This document shows, piece by piece, positions 11,484 through 23,451 of a DNA stretch of 64,000 nucleotides. The position numbers and the translations under genes are program-made. The stretch lies in NCBI GenBank assembly GCA_014529385.2, contig CM043945.1, positions 139,591,241 through 139,655,240 on the forward strand. Direction: 5' to 3'. The notes beneath the pieces were generated by a model that saw nothing but the letters and a program-made list of their open reading frames with translations, did no database searches and was not told the DNA's origin. The number at the start of each line of letters is the position of its first letter. Within the stretch, counting starts at the first letter, position 1. The stretch is from Adiantum capillus-veneris (lineage: Eukaryota > Streptophyta > Polypodiopsida > Polypodiales > Pteridaceae).

Positions 11484-12934
11484 CACCAACCCTCTTTCCA
11501 AGGGTGACTGAAATTCTAAGAGCGTTCATGATAGCAAAGTCACAAACCCTCTTTCCAATCGTGCTTGGAAATTTCTTCTTTTCGTAGTTGGGATTATGAT
11601 GGAAGATCACCAAATCACATTCAATTTCACTTAAAAAGACCATTTAAAAACACTAAATTTTCATCCATGAAACCTCAATGATCATACAAGCATAAATATC
11701 AATCAAAACCCAAACCTCTTGCATGGTATCTTGTAGCCTCGCCCCCCATTACATAGTCGTAGCACCAAACAGTTGAAAGGAATGCACGAGATTCCACCTT
11801 TAGGGCGACAATTTTTTGATCTTGCAGAGATATATGAGCTTTTAAATTGAATCCTACACACCATTTTGATAATGGGAAACCCTAATTCACTCCTTCACAA
11901 GCTCAAATACAAGACTATGAAGAGACCGGACTGCAGCACACATAGATGGGCAACCATGGAAGCTATTGCACAGTAGAGAAAAACTGCTGTTTTTTCTGTA
12001 AAAAAAAGCCCTCTCTCTCTTACCCACGACAATATGAGCTAATGTGTCAGTTTTTTGGCCATTTTGCCACGTTGGACCAAAACAAGGTTATTTTCAACTC
12101 ATTTTTGACCCAAAAAATGTCAATTTTGATGCAAAAAATCCCAAACGGAGTCAAAAAAAATCCCTAAATTTGTGGGATCACTTGCATAGGAATAAATAAC
12201 ATAGATAAGCATCATTTTTCATCAATATACCATTTTGGGTCACTTTTCATGTAATTCTGCAACGACGTCTGTTAGTTGCTATTTCTGGTAGTTTTTGCTC
12301 GCATCAGTCTTTATACACGAGATGAGTGTGCCACCATGATCGAAACACTTGGAATATGTACATTGTAAAACCACTTTATAAATCTTATCAAGTGGAAAAG
12401 CACGCAAAGGTGCCACATCCAGGGCCACGATTCCCCGGATAGGTATGCACATGATAGCAACCGCAGTAGCCGCTTTAGCATATATCACAATATGTATTAT
12501 TACTTTTCTTTCCATGCATCAAGAACTGTCAAAAGTGAGGTGAATGTTTTCATTTCACAGTATGCGCGTGCCACAACACGACAACATGTGAGCAGCCCCA
12601 CTCCCACTATCCCTATTGTTGGCAACATTGATAGTATTGCAAGGCGAGCATTACAAACGGGGCATCTTCCCAGTTCATGTAGGTGGCTACCATTACTACT
12701 ATGGCAGTGCTAGCAGTAGTTGAAATCAAGGTGCAGTGATCCACCTGCCTCTCAATAATTTGACCAACCACAAGTGCCCACATTTTTTCTTTAATTTTTT
12801 TTTTTTTGCTTCGATAGAATATCATCACATCATCTTTTACAAGGCATTTCTCTTTCTGTCTCGTAGTTGGATTACCACATATGGCCATCCATTTCATCTG
12901 TGTATATGCAGCCATCGGGCCTTTGCATGCCATG

Positions 12935-12940
<6 letters not shown>

Positions 12941-13015
<75 letters not shown>
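12941..13015. repeat. (CT)n microsatellite, unit 1
   Basis: About 37 CT copies. Its counterpart in unit 2 (34193-34271) is slightly longer. Long Ser/Leu or Arg/Glu frames across it are artefacts. Confidence 0.95.
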
Positions 13016-13019
<4 letters not shown>

Positions 13020-13279
13020 AACCAACCACCTCCCATTCAACTCTGCAGCCCTGCATGCAGACTTGGAGCCCTCCAAATCATGCCAACCCTAAGGTGCTCC
13101 CACCGTTTTGATGGCCTACAAGCTTGCACATTATCTAGCACATACCCACTTACTACAACTACACGCCACCCCTCCTTTTTGGACAACTATTTTTGCTCCC
13201 ATTCGCAAACCATCCCAGCCATCATACAGACAATTGTGACCGTGCAACTCTCATCCATCCAAAAGTTGCCGACTTTACT

Positions 13280-13287
13280 TATATATA

Positions 13288-13377
<90 letters not shown>
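13280..13377. repeat. Compound (AT)n(AG)n microsatellite, unit 1
   Basis: About 35 AT copies followed by about 13 AG copies. Unit 2 has a shorter AT block and a much longer AG block with an interruption. Confidence 0.95.
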
Positions 13378-13456
13378 TATTTGCCTACTCTCTTTTGGCT
13401 TCAATTAGCACATTCTGCCCCTTGTCATTGTAGACAAAAAATATGGCTTTTCAATC

Positions 13457-13486
13457 TGTGTGTGTGTGTGTGAGAGAGAGAGAGAG
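13457..13486. repeat. Compound (GT)n(GA)n microsatellite, unit 1
   Basis: A short GT run passing into a GA run, also present in unit 2 near 34743-34774. Confidence 0.9.
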
Positions 13487-13795
13487 TGTGCAACAACATG
13501 AAACTTTCATGTAACCCTCTCTCTCAATCTCTCGTAGTCTTCTAGTGGTCGTAGCTTTAACAACACACTCTCCATGAAAACCTCTTTTGCATGCTAATCA
13601 AAATCACTTGTCAGTACCTCTACCCCTCTCTAGTTGGGCACGCGAAGCAACACCCTAACCGTCCTGTAGTGAAGGGATACTGAGGTTTCATTGGTAGTTA
13701 AAAGTAAACCCCTCCATCAACATCAACAACCCATGAGGTCAAGCGGACAAGAAAATGTGATGCATACTCATGGTTTATCAACAACTACTCACACT

Positions 13796-13798
<3 letters not shown>

Positions 13799-13855
<57 letters not shown>
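13799..13855. repeat. (CT)n microsatellite, unit 1, second
   Basis: About 28 CT copies. The unit 2 counterpart is at 35088-35137. Confidence 0.95.
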
Positions 13856-13859
<4 letters not shown>

Positions 13860-14438
13860 GAGGATGCTGAGTCACTTGTGTTTTGTTTGTTGTCCTTGAG
13901 TTCATCCTCAAGGGCCACCTTATCGCATAATCCTTAAAATTTTGTGCCCTTAATTTCGGCCTGTGTCTTATCATCCACAAAAACAGCAGCGGTGCTGTTT
14001 CTCCTCAAAATTCGAGCATAGAATTTGTAGCAAAAAGTTGCAAGAATATTGTTTTTTGAACCATTACTTGCGCAATGCACGCCTTTGAGTATGGCAAGCA
14101 AAGCCCACAATCTTGAGACCAAGGCTCGGTTTTGACATACTCAAAAAAACCCTTGTCATCGCAAGTTCTTTTTGTGTCATTTTGGCTAGACTTTTGGAGA
14201 TGGCATCAGTGTCTATACCAATTTAAAAAGGAACCTCTGTGATGCTCACGAAGGACATCAACGACGCAACACTCCGCTGCTCGTGCTTGAGAACTTCACA
14301 ATTATACACATCCTCATTCAAGCAAAATCTCACCGACCACTATGAAAATCTCCAATTGTTTACCACGGCATTTTACCATGTTTTGTAGAGAGAGTCCAAA
14401 ATCAGCTGGAGAGGGAAGAGACAGGAGAACGGGGATGT

Positions 14439-14457
14439 GGGGGGGGGGGGGGGGGGG
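14439..14457. repeat. Poly-G tract, unit 1
   Basis: A run of 19 G. Unit 2 has 18 G at 35721-35738. Confidence 0.9.
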
Positions 14458-14858
14458 TCATTTCAAATATTACAACAATTATTTTTGCACTTAATATCGC
14501 AACAATTTCCTCTATTATTACCACGAAAATTACTGCGTTTATTCTCAAAATACGGTTTATGCATTTAAACATTCAAATTTCAATGTTTCCCTTTGTTTTG
14601 GATTTTCCCTCCCCCTTAATAAAAATTACAAAAAATTATATAGAAATTTCAAATTAAAAAAAACAAGATATAAAAACATGGAACGATAGTTCGCTATGTG
14701 GGATTACACTTGATTACAACTATATTAATCACTACCATTTGATTAACATAATTTAGCATGCTTCATAAAACTAGAGAGAGGAAGAGAGGGGAGAGGGAGA
14801 TGAATGGATGACAAGTCTACCAAAACAATTCATAACTTAAAAGTTTACAAAATGTTTA

Positions 14859-15302
14859 TTAATCATCTTCCAAAAGATTTCTACAAGAAGCATCATCCAA
14901 TTTCCAATCCATGGCTCCTAAATCAATAAAGAGAGAAATAGATTTGTCGTTTGTGGATGCGTTGGCTTCATCATCTTTGAATTCATCATCCTCCATCTTG
15001 TTATCATCATCATCATCACAATCATCCTCGCTAAGACTTGCGACCGTCGGACTTGAATAACTGATCTCCCTCTCCTCTGTCTCCCCCTCATCCAAAGTAG
15101 GAGGTGGAAGAGGGTCGAAGATGTTCTCCACTTCATTAGTGGAAAAAATGGTGAACTCCCTTGAAGTGTTATGAAAATTACAAACCAAAATGTTTTGATT
15201 GGTTGATTTTTGGGACATAGATGACCTACATAAGAGAAGCGCAAAGTGAGCAACATTGGTATAATTAATGTTACAAGAAAATAAGAATAAAAAATTAGTC
15301 AC
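14859..15302 (-). CDS. Short acidic ORF, unknown function (possible transposase tail), unit 1
   Basis: An open frame of 147 codons. It contains SSMSQKSTNQNILVCNFHNT, then a Pro/Glu-rich part and an Asp-rich block (SEDDCDDDDDNKMEDDEF), and ends CRNLLEDD-stop. Upstream on the same strand, degraded sequence reads like ILKVNFRTFYTFIFECKWF, faintly like the C-terminal domain of plant CACTA transposases. I found no CACTA terminal inverted repeats, so that link is weak. The frame is open in both units 1 and 2. It could be a terminal exon of an unrecognised gene. Confidence 0.35.
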   Translation of the reverse strand: MTNFLFLFSCNINYTNVAHFALLLCRSSMSQKSTNQNILVCNFHNTSREFTIFSTNEVENIFDPLPPPTLDEGETEEREISYSSPTVASLSEDDCDDDDDNKMEDDEFKDDEANASTNDKSISLFIDLGAMDWKLDDASCRNLLEDD

Positions 15303-15671
15303 TCACTTGCTCACAATTGCGTGGAACAACTAAATTATCATACCTCCATGTGTGATTCACACTAGAGTCCACCATGTAGAGGCCATTCTCATGCTGTCTA
15401 GACATATTTGCAAACCACTTGCACTCAAAGATGAAGGTATAAAAGGTTCTAAAATTAACCTTTAGTATCCTTTCAATAGTTTGACTTCATCACCATCTAT
15501 GTCAAAGCTACCCATGATGCCACAGTCCATGGTGCTTCTACACTCGTCAATATGGCGCGTACGAAAGTGATGACCTTTGACCACATAGAGTTAAAGGAAA
15601 GCTACTACAAAGTAGGAAACTATCTTTATTAATGACAAAGATAAAATAAAGAAAAAACTATACCATATGGT

Positions 15672-15983
15672 TTAGGTATACGAGTACTCTACCTTTGCTA
15701 TGTAGCCTGGTGCATACTCCCATTCTCTGTCGGTGATGTCTTCTCTGTGAATTTTTGCTTCGGTCATCCTCTCATGAATCCACTCCGCACTAATGAGATC
15801 TAGGAAATATGCAAGGTGTCTACGCACTGGGGGTGCCCTCCTTCCTCCATGTACTTGTTTCCATGCTTCTCCCTCTTGCAAACGACTTGCCTTTTCCATT
15901 TTCCACAAGCCCACCCACTTGGTCATAACCTTTGCATTGAGAATACAAAAGTCATTGACCACTCGGGATAGATTATTATTCAT
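15672..15983 (-). CDS. Short ORF, unknown function, unit 1
   Basis: An open frame of 103 codons starting MNNNLSRVVNDFCILNAKVM, with WKMEKASRLQEGEAWKQVHG and WEYAPGYIAKVEY. It lies 95 bp from the chromovirus target site and reads in the same direction as the acidic frame at 14859-15302, so both may be remains of one gene. No known domain is recognised. Unit 2 has an almost identical copy. Confidence 0.35.
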   Translation of the reverse strand: MNNNLSRVVNDFCILNAKVMTKWVGLWKMEKASRLQEGEAWKQVHGGRRAPPVRRHLAYFLDLISAEWIHERMTEAKIHREDITDREWEYAPGYIAKVEYSYT

Positions 15984-16077
15984 GTTAAATTATTATCCCA
16001 TTCCACTTGGCAAGTGTGAGTTCATCCTTGCATCCTCGTTTCTTGACCGCATGCAAGGCATTGAGGGATCAACTTGT

Positions 16078-16082
16078 GCCAA
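16078..16082. other. Target-site duplication GCCAA (left), chromovirus unit 1
   Basis: Five bases identical to 21970-21974, flanking the LTR ends exactly. Confidence 0.85.
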
Positions 16083-16205
16083 TGAAAGGGTGGTGGTAAT
16101 GTGTGTGCTAGTCTCCACCCAACTGTTCTATCTTATAGCCTCCCCCTAGAATTCACATTGTCAAGCCTTGCCGATGTCCTTGCTTGTAGGACCCATGTCC
16201 TTACA
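16083..16205 (-). repeat. 3' LTR of chromovirus, unit 1
   Basis: 123 bp, aligning end to end with 21846-21969 with about 18 mismatches and two small indels. It is preceded on the minus strand by a G-rich polypurine tract. The pol frame ends inside it at 16133. Confidence 0.85.
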
Positions 16206-19200
16206 TTACCCCCCCCCCCCCTCGGAGAATTGTTTTCATCCTCAAAAACGAGCATAGGAAAACGTTTTGTAAGTGCAGAGACATTCTCCCATGTAGAACC
16301 TTCTCCAAGTCTATCTAGACATTTTACCAACATTGTCATCTGACATGATGTTTGGTGCGAAGATCATGAGAATCCAAAATCTTTTCAGGATCATGAGGGA
16401 TGCTTGGCAGTTTGATAAGGTCAACTAACACATCTGTGTCAATGACATTATCATTATGTTCTAGATGTTTTTGTAAATGGCTAACATGAGAAACTGGATA
16501 AACTCATGAGTGCTCTGGAAGGGCTAACTTATAGGCCACTTCACCTATACGTTTGAGAATGGTAAATGTTCCACAATAGCGTGGTGAAAGTTTAGCAACT
16601 TTTCCCATCTTCAGACTTTCTAAATGCTTCAGAACTTTGAGGAAAACCTTGTCTCCTTTTTCGAAAGTAGCAAGACGATGATGCTCATCTGCGTGCTTCT
16701 TATATCAATCTTTAGCTTGCTTAACATTCTGTCGAGCAACTCAAAGAATGTCAAAATGTTCTTGGAGAAAATCCTTCGCTTGTTGTATCTTCTCCTTAGC
16801 CAAACCCACCATAACGGATGATCTAGGTTTAAATCCATATAAAAGCATAAATGGACTAAACCCTAAAGTCACATGCTTTGAAATATTATTAAAAAATTTC
16901 AATATAGGTAAGTAGTCTTCCCAATTGGTTTGCTTCTTGCTAACAAACGCTCGTAGCATATCCTCTAGCACTTGATTAACTCTTTCCGTTTGACCATTTG
17001 TTTTTGGATGATCAACCGTACTTAGATTACATTTAGTTTCCAACTTTTGAAACACAACTCTCCAAAAGTGATTATTGAACTTTTAATCTCTATCACTAAT
17101 GATACTAGCTGGAAGACCGTAGAGTCTATATATATGCTCTACAAATAGCCGTGCTAATTTTTGTGTCTTAACCATAGTCTTAGTGGGAATGAATCAACCC
17201 ATTTTTGTGAGACGGTCTACAATTACCTATATGGCATCATGGCCATGATTTGTAGTAGGTAGTGCTAATACAAAATCCATAGAGATACTTTCCCACTTAC
17301 CTTGTGGAATATCTAAAGGATGTAAAAGGCCAGCTACCTTGAGGCACTCTGCCTTATTAACTTCACACTATCGGCAATTTAGTACGTACTCTTGAACATC
17401 ATGATGTAAGCCTGGCCAATAAAATTGCCGTCGAACTAAGGCCTACATCTTACAAATACCTAGATGACCAACACTTTGACTATCGTGACACTCAAATAAG
17501 ATTTGGTGCCTAGTGTCTAAGCCCTTTGGCACACATACTCTACCCTTGTGGAATAAATAGCCATCATCAATGGAAAAATTATTCCATTACTTAAGCTCTT
17601 CCTGAGTAGGGGTGGAGCTCTGTGTGTTGGAGTTTTTATCTGCGCGTGTAGAGAGATGTTCATCTAGTTGTACAAAGACATGTGAGTGTGAGCGATCCCT
17701 TTTAAAATTGCACTCCACACTTTAGCGTATGATTGATCTTGTACACACTTGCCACGTAATGACTCCAAAAATCCACTCTGTATTTCCGTGAAAGCAAGTG
17801 AATTAATTTGAGGCATCCGACTTAGTGCATCCGTTACTAGATTATATCGCCCCTTGCAATAATGTAGCTTACAATCATAATCTTGAAGGATTTTTGCCCA
17901 TCTAGCTTTACAGCCCTTCAAGTCCATTTGAGTAGTAAACCATTTGATACTCTGGTCAAAAACTACTTCAAAATCAGCACCATATCAATAGTGTCGCCAC
18001 TTTCGTAAAGCATGAATTATGGCATAGAGCTCTCTCCTAGACAGAATAATTCTACTGAGCTTTATCTAACTTTTTACTTTCAAAGGCTATAGGTCTTCCC
18101 TATTGGAGAAGTACCGCACCAATTGCTTTTTCAGTAGCATCAGTCTCTACCACAAACGGCTTAAGTGGGTCAATGATTGCTAGGATGGGAGTGGTGGCCA
18201 TAGCTACCTTGAGCTGTTCAAATGCGTTTTTGGGCTTCTTCCCTAGAAAAGGTCTTACCTTTTTCTTTAAGTCTATCCGACATAGGAACATGAATTTTGG
18301 CATAATCATGGATAAATTGTCGATAAAATCCATCCATGCCTAAGAATATTTGAAGCTCCTCAACTGTGTTGGGATGTGGCCATAGAAGAATGGCAGCGAC
18401 CTTGTCCATGTCCAGCTTGATTCCAGAATAAGAGATCACATAACCAAGGTAATGTATCTTTGTTTTAAAGAAAACTCACTTGCTTTGCTAAGCATACAGA
18501 GAGTGAGTTCGTAGCTTGTTCGAACACTAATCGTAAGTGTTCTATGTGTTCATCTTCAGTCTTACAGTAAATGAGAATGTTATCAAGGAGAACAACAAAA
18601 AAATTTCCAAGATAGGGACGTTAGACACTATCCATGAGTGTCATAAATGTAGTTGTAGCATTGGTTAGACCAAAAGGCATAACCAAAAATTCAAAATGCC
18701 CAAATCGTGCTCTAAAGGCAGTTTTGGAGATATCTTGCAAAAGGATACGCACCTGGTGGTATCCTCAACGAAGATCTATCTTTGTATAGTATCTTGCCCC
18801 ATGGAGTTGATCAAATAACTCATCCACTCGAGGCAGAGGATGCTTGTTCTTGATGGTTGTGGCATTTAATGCGCCATAATCTCACACATGTGCATAGTAC
18901 CATCTTTCTCTTTTACCAATAGAATTGGTGATGTCCAAGGCAAAGTGCTAGATCTAATGAAACCATGGGAAAATTATCCAACCAACTAGCTCTCAACCTC
19001 CTTGGCTTCTTTAGCACTCATACGATAAGGTGGTTTAGTGATTGGGAAGACATCTATGCCATGCTGCAAATCACGTGTATGGGGTAAACCCGACGGTAAA
19101 TCACTTGTGAATACATCACTATACTCCGTGAGTATGTTAGTCATCTTTTTCCATGAAAAAGGAGAAAGTAAACTAGAGTTTTGTTGGGATGGACAATCTT

Positions 19201-21106
19201 GTAAATCCTGTAATGTTTATTTTAAAACAGTTGCACGTTTGTCAATAGAATTAAAATTGAGAGCACTTTGGTCATTAGATTTGTTAACACTTTGCTTATC
19301 ATTAGAATTCATTGCACTTTGGATACCATTACTAGAATTCACCACACTTTGATCTTGAGAATTCACAAGACTTGCAAACAAGCAGTAACACAAAAAGACT
19401 TCATCTATTAAATTTGCTTTCTGCAAAATAGAAAGTTTGGTTGTGCATGTAAGAGGTGTAGATGGTATATTTTTCTCACCAAGCAAAAGCACATGTTTAC
19501 CATTGACCATAAAGGATAAGGAGTTGTGTTCATAACTAGTGTGCAATTTGTTTCCTAAACCATGCAGCCACTCCCCTTCTAAAACTACATAAGCACGGTC
19601 TATGTTCATAACTTGAAAGTCAAGGGTCATCCTATGATCTTGAACAATAAGCTCACCCCCTTGAACTACCATGTCCCATATTTATTTATCATTGCCAGAC
19701 ATCTGATTGACCACATACTTGTGAGAGTAGGGAGTCTATGTAAGTTTCAATTCCTTCACTAGCTTATAGTTCACACAGTTATGAGTTGCACCATCATCCA
19801 CTAACAAACGAATACATTGTCCGTTAATTGTGCCATGCATGCGAATCAAATCATGGGGGCCAAAGGTGGGCTGCCACATTGAAGCAGGCACACAACACTT
19901 GTGCTTTTCTTCCATATGAAGAACCTCTATAGCACAATATTTAGGAGATGAATCTAATGTGAGGTGTTGCACCATGTGCATGGTCTTTTCTTTGCCTTGC
20001 AAAAGAGGACAATCTTTCTTGCTATGTTCGTTCGAAAGACATCTAAAACAAAAATTGTGTTTCTTTGCAGGCTCAAAATCAGCAGTGTTGAGAGACCCAC
20101 ATGGCGTATCTTGTGATTGCTTAGGCTTCTTAGACTCTTGAGAGGCAGATTGTCTCTTATTCCTCTTGGAACGTGTGGGAGATCTACCTCGCCATTGGCT
20201 CTTAGCCACATTGCTCTTAGCAAAATTATTCTTAGAGTAGGGAACATTTCCTTTCCTCTCTGGTCATCATCATATCTTTGTGCATAACTAACAGCCTCTT
20301 CCAAAGTTTTTGGATGTTGGGTCTTGAAATGAAGATGATATTCTTTGTCAAGACCCCTATTGAAACCTCGTATCTTTTGGAATTCATCTAGACCTTCTAG
20401 TTTAAATATGATTTCCCAATACTTCGAAAGGTACTGTGTGAGAGAGAGGCCAGACATGCGGCATGCATCCCATGCTAACCAATACTTATCTTCTTCATTG
20501 GATTCCAAAAACTCTATGGAGAAAGAAGCTTGAAACACAGTCCAAGACGGAGGATGAGCATCTATTGGAAATGTCATCCACCACTTATAGGCCTTTCCTT
20601 TAAGAAATAGACTCGCAACCATCCTTATATCCGGGGTGTGTCTCAATCTATGAATATCACTCCATTCGTGTCAGAACATATTGATCGCATTCTTAGTGCG
20701 ATCACACTCTTCCCCGTGAAACTCAGGAATGGTGATATTCTTAAGTAATGCATTGCTACCTTGTGCATCTTTTGAAGCACTTGTCTCTTTGACTTCTTAA
20801 GTCGTCTAAGCTTGGCTTCCTTGAATCGTGCCACTTGTGGCTCCTTGAGCCATCTGCAAAAATTCATAAATTTCACAAATAGCTCCATAAGATTTGTAAC
20901 ATTTTCATTGAGTGCAGAGAGGTTGCGTTCAAGTATGCTTTGGCCATTTTCCAAAGTCCTAAAATCAGCCATGTATCTACAAGGCCATCATCTCCTAGAT
21001 CATCATCTTCATGCATATTAGTGTCAACAGCACCCTTGGTGCTTTGATTTTGATCTACGTGCTCAGATTCAAAAGTGTGTGTAGGTGGGATATCCTCACT
21101 AGCCAT
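16133..21106 (-). pseudogene. Chromovirus gag-pol polyprotein, inactivated, unit 1
   Basis: Starts at ATG 21106 (MASEDIPPTHTFES). Gag includes a CCHC knuckle at 20009-20050 (CFRCLSNEHSKKDC). Protease follows with LLVDDGATHN near 19790, where the usual D-S/T-G reads D-D-G. RT at about 18300-19030 has MPFGLTNA, but its catalytic motif reads LLDN instead of xxDD at 18579-18584. RNase H is near 18050-18160 ([18 protein letters not shown]). Integrase at 16741-17400 has TVDHPKTNGQTERVNQVLED. A chromodomain-like tail (LGEGSTWENVSALTKRFP) is at 16230-16400. Multiple stops make it non-functional. Confidence 0.85.
16209..16221 (-). promoter_or_regulatory. Polypurine tract of chromovirus, unit 1
   Basis: A run of 13 G on the minus strand, three bases upstream of the 3' LTR. 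It also encodes the Gly run near the end of pol. Confidence 0.7.
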
Positions 21107-21478
21107 GATAAACACACACAAATAAAGAGAGAAAAACAAATGTTAACTTGTACCTTGTGAGGCTTGAATTCTTTGTGTTTTTTATGCTCGCCAATTTGTG
21201 TTGCATGCGAACCTCGCCTTGCGAAAATTGTAGCGCTTCACGTGTCATTCGTCGTAAGAACACCTTTGTTAATTCTTCACAAAAACTCGTCGTTTTTGTG
21301 AAGGATTTTGTTCACTTTGAAGCTACCTCCTTGAGGAAAAAATAATTTTGGAGGAAAACTTGCCTTCCTCTAAGAAGTGAAAAGGAAGGGTGAAACTACT
21401 TCCTTGAATTTTGAAGCTTTCCCTTTCCTTCTAGCTTTCTTTTCAACACAAGTATGCTATCTTTCCTTGTTATACCCA

Positions 21479-21551
21479 GCAAGGCTCAATAGCTTGATGG
21501 TAAAGTGTTGGCATCTTACCCTCATGGGGTCGGTTCAACCCTCCTTCCTGC
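21479..21551 (+). other. tRNA-like segment in the chromovirus leader, unit 1
   Basis: On the plus strand, a stretch resembles a degenerate tRNA body: an A-box-like TAGCTTGATGG, then a B-box-like GGTTCAACCC about 40 bases later. The stems do not close well, so it is not a functional tRNA. It lies between primer site and gag, opposite in sense to the element. It could be a SINE-head remnant or coincidence. Confidence 0.25.
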
Positions 21552-21832
21552 AAAGGTTAAGTGGGCCTTCCTACGTGCATAGCCAATGTCACCAACGGAA
21601 GCCTTCGGAGCCTCGGTGCTGTAGAATTTCCAATCAAGTTTGCCTTGCTCGCCCGTTGTGGAGGGCGTAGGTGGGGTGGTCGTGGTCACTGTTCATCTTT
21701 GCATGTTGCACACGGAAAAGTGTGCGTACCTTCTTTTTGCTGCACAGTGGAGACGTCATTGTATGTTGATCGTGGGAGAGAAGCAGCACGTCACATGCAC
21801 ATACAACCTACTTTTCCCCTTTCCCAAAAATA

Positions 21833-21844
21833 GCTTGGATACCA
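21833..21844 (-). promoter_or_regulatory. Primer binding site of chromovirus, unit 1
   Basis: The minus strand reads TGGTATCCAAGC one base after the 5' LTR. It matches 10 of 12 positions of TGGTATCAGAGC, the common plant primer site for initiator Met tRNA. Confidence 0.7.
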
Positions 21845-21845
21845 G

Positions 21846-21969
21846 TGAAAGGGCGGTGGTAATGTGTGTGCTAGTCTCCACCAAATCGTAATATCTTATA
21901 GCCTCCCCTAGTGTACACACTGTTTGGCCGTGCCGGTGGCCTCCTGCCTGTAGGACCCATGTACTTACA
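21846..21969 (-). repeat. 5' LTR of chromovirus, unit 1
   Basis: 124 bp, starting TGTAAGTACATGGGTCC and ending CCCTTTCA on the minus strand. It is unusually short for a gypsy LTR. The length is fixed independently by the target duplication on one side and the primer site on the other. Confidence 0.85.
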
Positions 21970-21974
21970 GCCAA
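21970..21974. other. Target-site duplication GCCAA (right), chromovirus unit 1
   Basis: Matches 16078-16082. Confidence 0.85.
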
Positions 21975-23451
21975 GTACTCTCAGATGTGAACAAATGCCT
22001 CTTGCACAATCCACCATTTGGCCATACATTACTCTGTTTGAGACCATAGCTGTATAAAATCTTTGAGAGTCTTTAAAAACCTGTCTAAAAAGAACATCCA
22101 TCGTGCATGCACTATTTTGCATATCTCCTCAACCACGTGAACCAAGAGGTGGATATGACTAAGAAGAACCGATTGAGGAAATGCATCCTCATTGGCGCAC
22201 ACACAATTTCTGTTGCAAGTGTTTGAGCGACAAGGATAAAATCTATTTCAATTTCCTTGGAGCTCACAAATCTAAAAGAAAACACACAAGAATACAATAA
22301 GTGCTAGTGAGGTTATTGTGTACATAAAAAAGTGTAGTTGAGTGGAGTCTTGTGTTCTACCTTAATAGCTCTCCAAGTTTAAAAATAGCATTCCTCACTT
22401 TCTTGTCTTGGCATATGCACATACTCACCGATAGAATCTCTCTAGCACAGACCTTGATCCCAATAGTCCTGGCTCCGCAAAGCTTCTTCTAGATAAAAAA
22501 AATTATGTACTCAGACCATTTGATCTCCCAGATGGAATTAATACTCCTTAGCCAACACTCTTTCGACCAATTTTTCTTCCATCTTTTGGTGAATAGGGCA
22601 AGGTAATCTTCTTTGTAGACCCAACTCACCATAGGTATCTTGGGTCTTTGGGAGCAAGAACACTCTATGTTTGGCCAATCTCAGGCCTTTGAGTCTATCT
22701 CAAACCCGAAGACAGGTGAAGGTGATGATGAAAGCACTTCGAAGAGTCTACCAATCAAAATCCTTTCATATAAGCCAAAATTATGGTGAAGAACTAACAA
22801 CTCCACATCCTTCCAATAATGGTTTTTTTCATCCCAAAGGTGAGATAGTTTAGAGGTCCCTTTGTTGCTTACCTAGCAAGCAACTTCCCTTCAAAAGGAT
22901 TCAAGGAACCCCTTACAAGTTTGGAGAGCTAGTTGGGGATCAATGGAAAGACGAGTCACTAAAGTACTTGAATTTCTTTGACCATTCGAGGGTGGAGGCT
23001 ATTTTGGTATACTTTGTGGAAGTTCCCCTACGCTGCCACCAAGCTTAAGGATTGTCTAGACAAGTGCCAAAATCTTATCATACATTGTGGAATCTTTCCA
23101 AGTGCTCCATTTAGAGGCAAGCTCCATCTATCATACCTCAAGCCATGATGGCCCATTCTTGGTTTTGATCTATCAACAAGAACTAGTTTTGAACATAATG
23201 CTTTTTCATGCAGCAATGGGGTCAATCATCCCCTTGTTTCTTCGGTCTCGCCATACATTCCCATTTACCCCACTGACAAGGGGTTGTGGATCTAGTGCTT
23301 CTCTTCACAAGAGCTAGTTGATAGGATTCAAAATCTCCATGATATGCATGAACTACCGAGAATGAAACAAAAACCACTCATGGACACTCACGTGTCAAAA
23401 CAACCAGCCTAAGATGAGCCCAAAAAATTGTGTAAACCTGGTGGCAATGAT
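21975..23451. other. Unassigned stretch with faint minus-strand coding traces, unit 1
   Basis: No intact gene. On the minus strand, broken frames around 22560-23310 read like coherent protein (for example NHYWKDVELLVLHHNFGLYE and WSLPLNGALGKIPQCMIRFW). The part near 23220-23310 (ARPKKQG, then DPIAA) is slightly reminiscent of the end of LINE reverse transcriptases. The evidence is too weak for a call. Unit 2 counterpart: 43222-44702. Confidence 0.35.

Larger units (their letters stand above)
11484..14858. other. Non-coding, microsatellite-rich stretch, unit 1
   Basis: No convincing gene. It holds several long simple repeats, listed separately. A short minus-strand frame near 13934-14122 is shared with unit 2 but has no motif. 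The counterpart in unit 2 is 32841-36139. Confidence 0.6.
16083..21969 (-). mobile_element. Structurally complete Ty3/gypsy chromovirus, unit 1
   Basis: A minus-strand element of 5887 bp. It is bounded by LTRs at 21846-21969 (5') and 16083-16205 (3'), with TG...CA-type ends. Perfect GCCAA target duplications lie at 16078-16082 and 21970-21974. It has a primer site, gag with a CCHC knuckle, protease, RT, RNase H, integrase, a chromodomain-like tail and a polypurine tract. The LTRs differ at roughly 15 percent of aligned sites by eye, so it is an old insertion. The coding region is full of stops. Confidence 0.88.

Noticed and set aside
11484-15983. CACTA DNA transposon
   Set aside because: A weak resemblance of one segment to a transposase C-terminal domain was noticed. 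No CACTA terminal inverted repeats or flanking 3-bp duplications were found.
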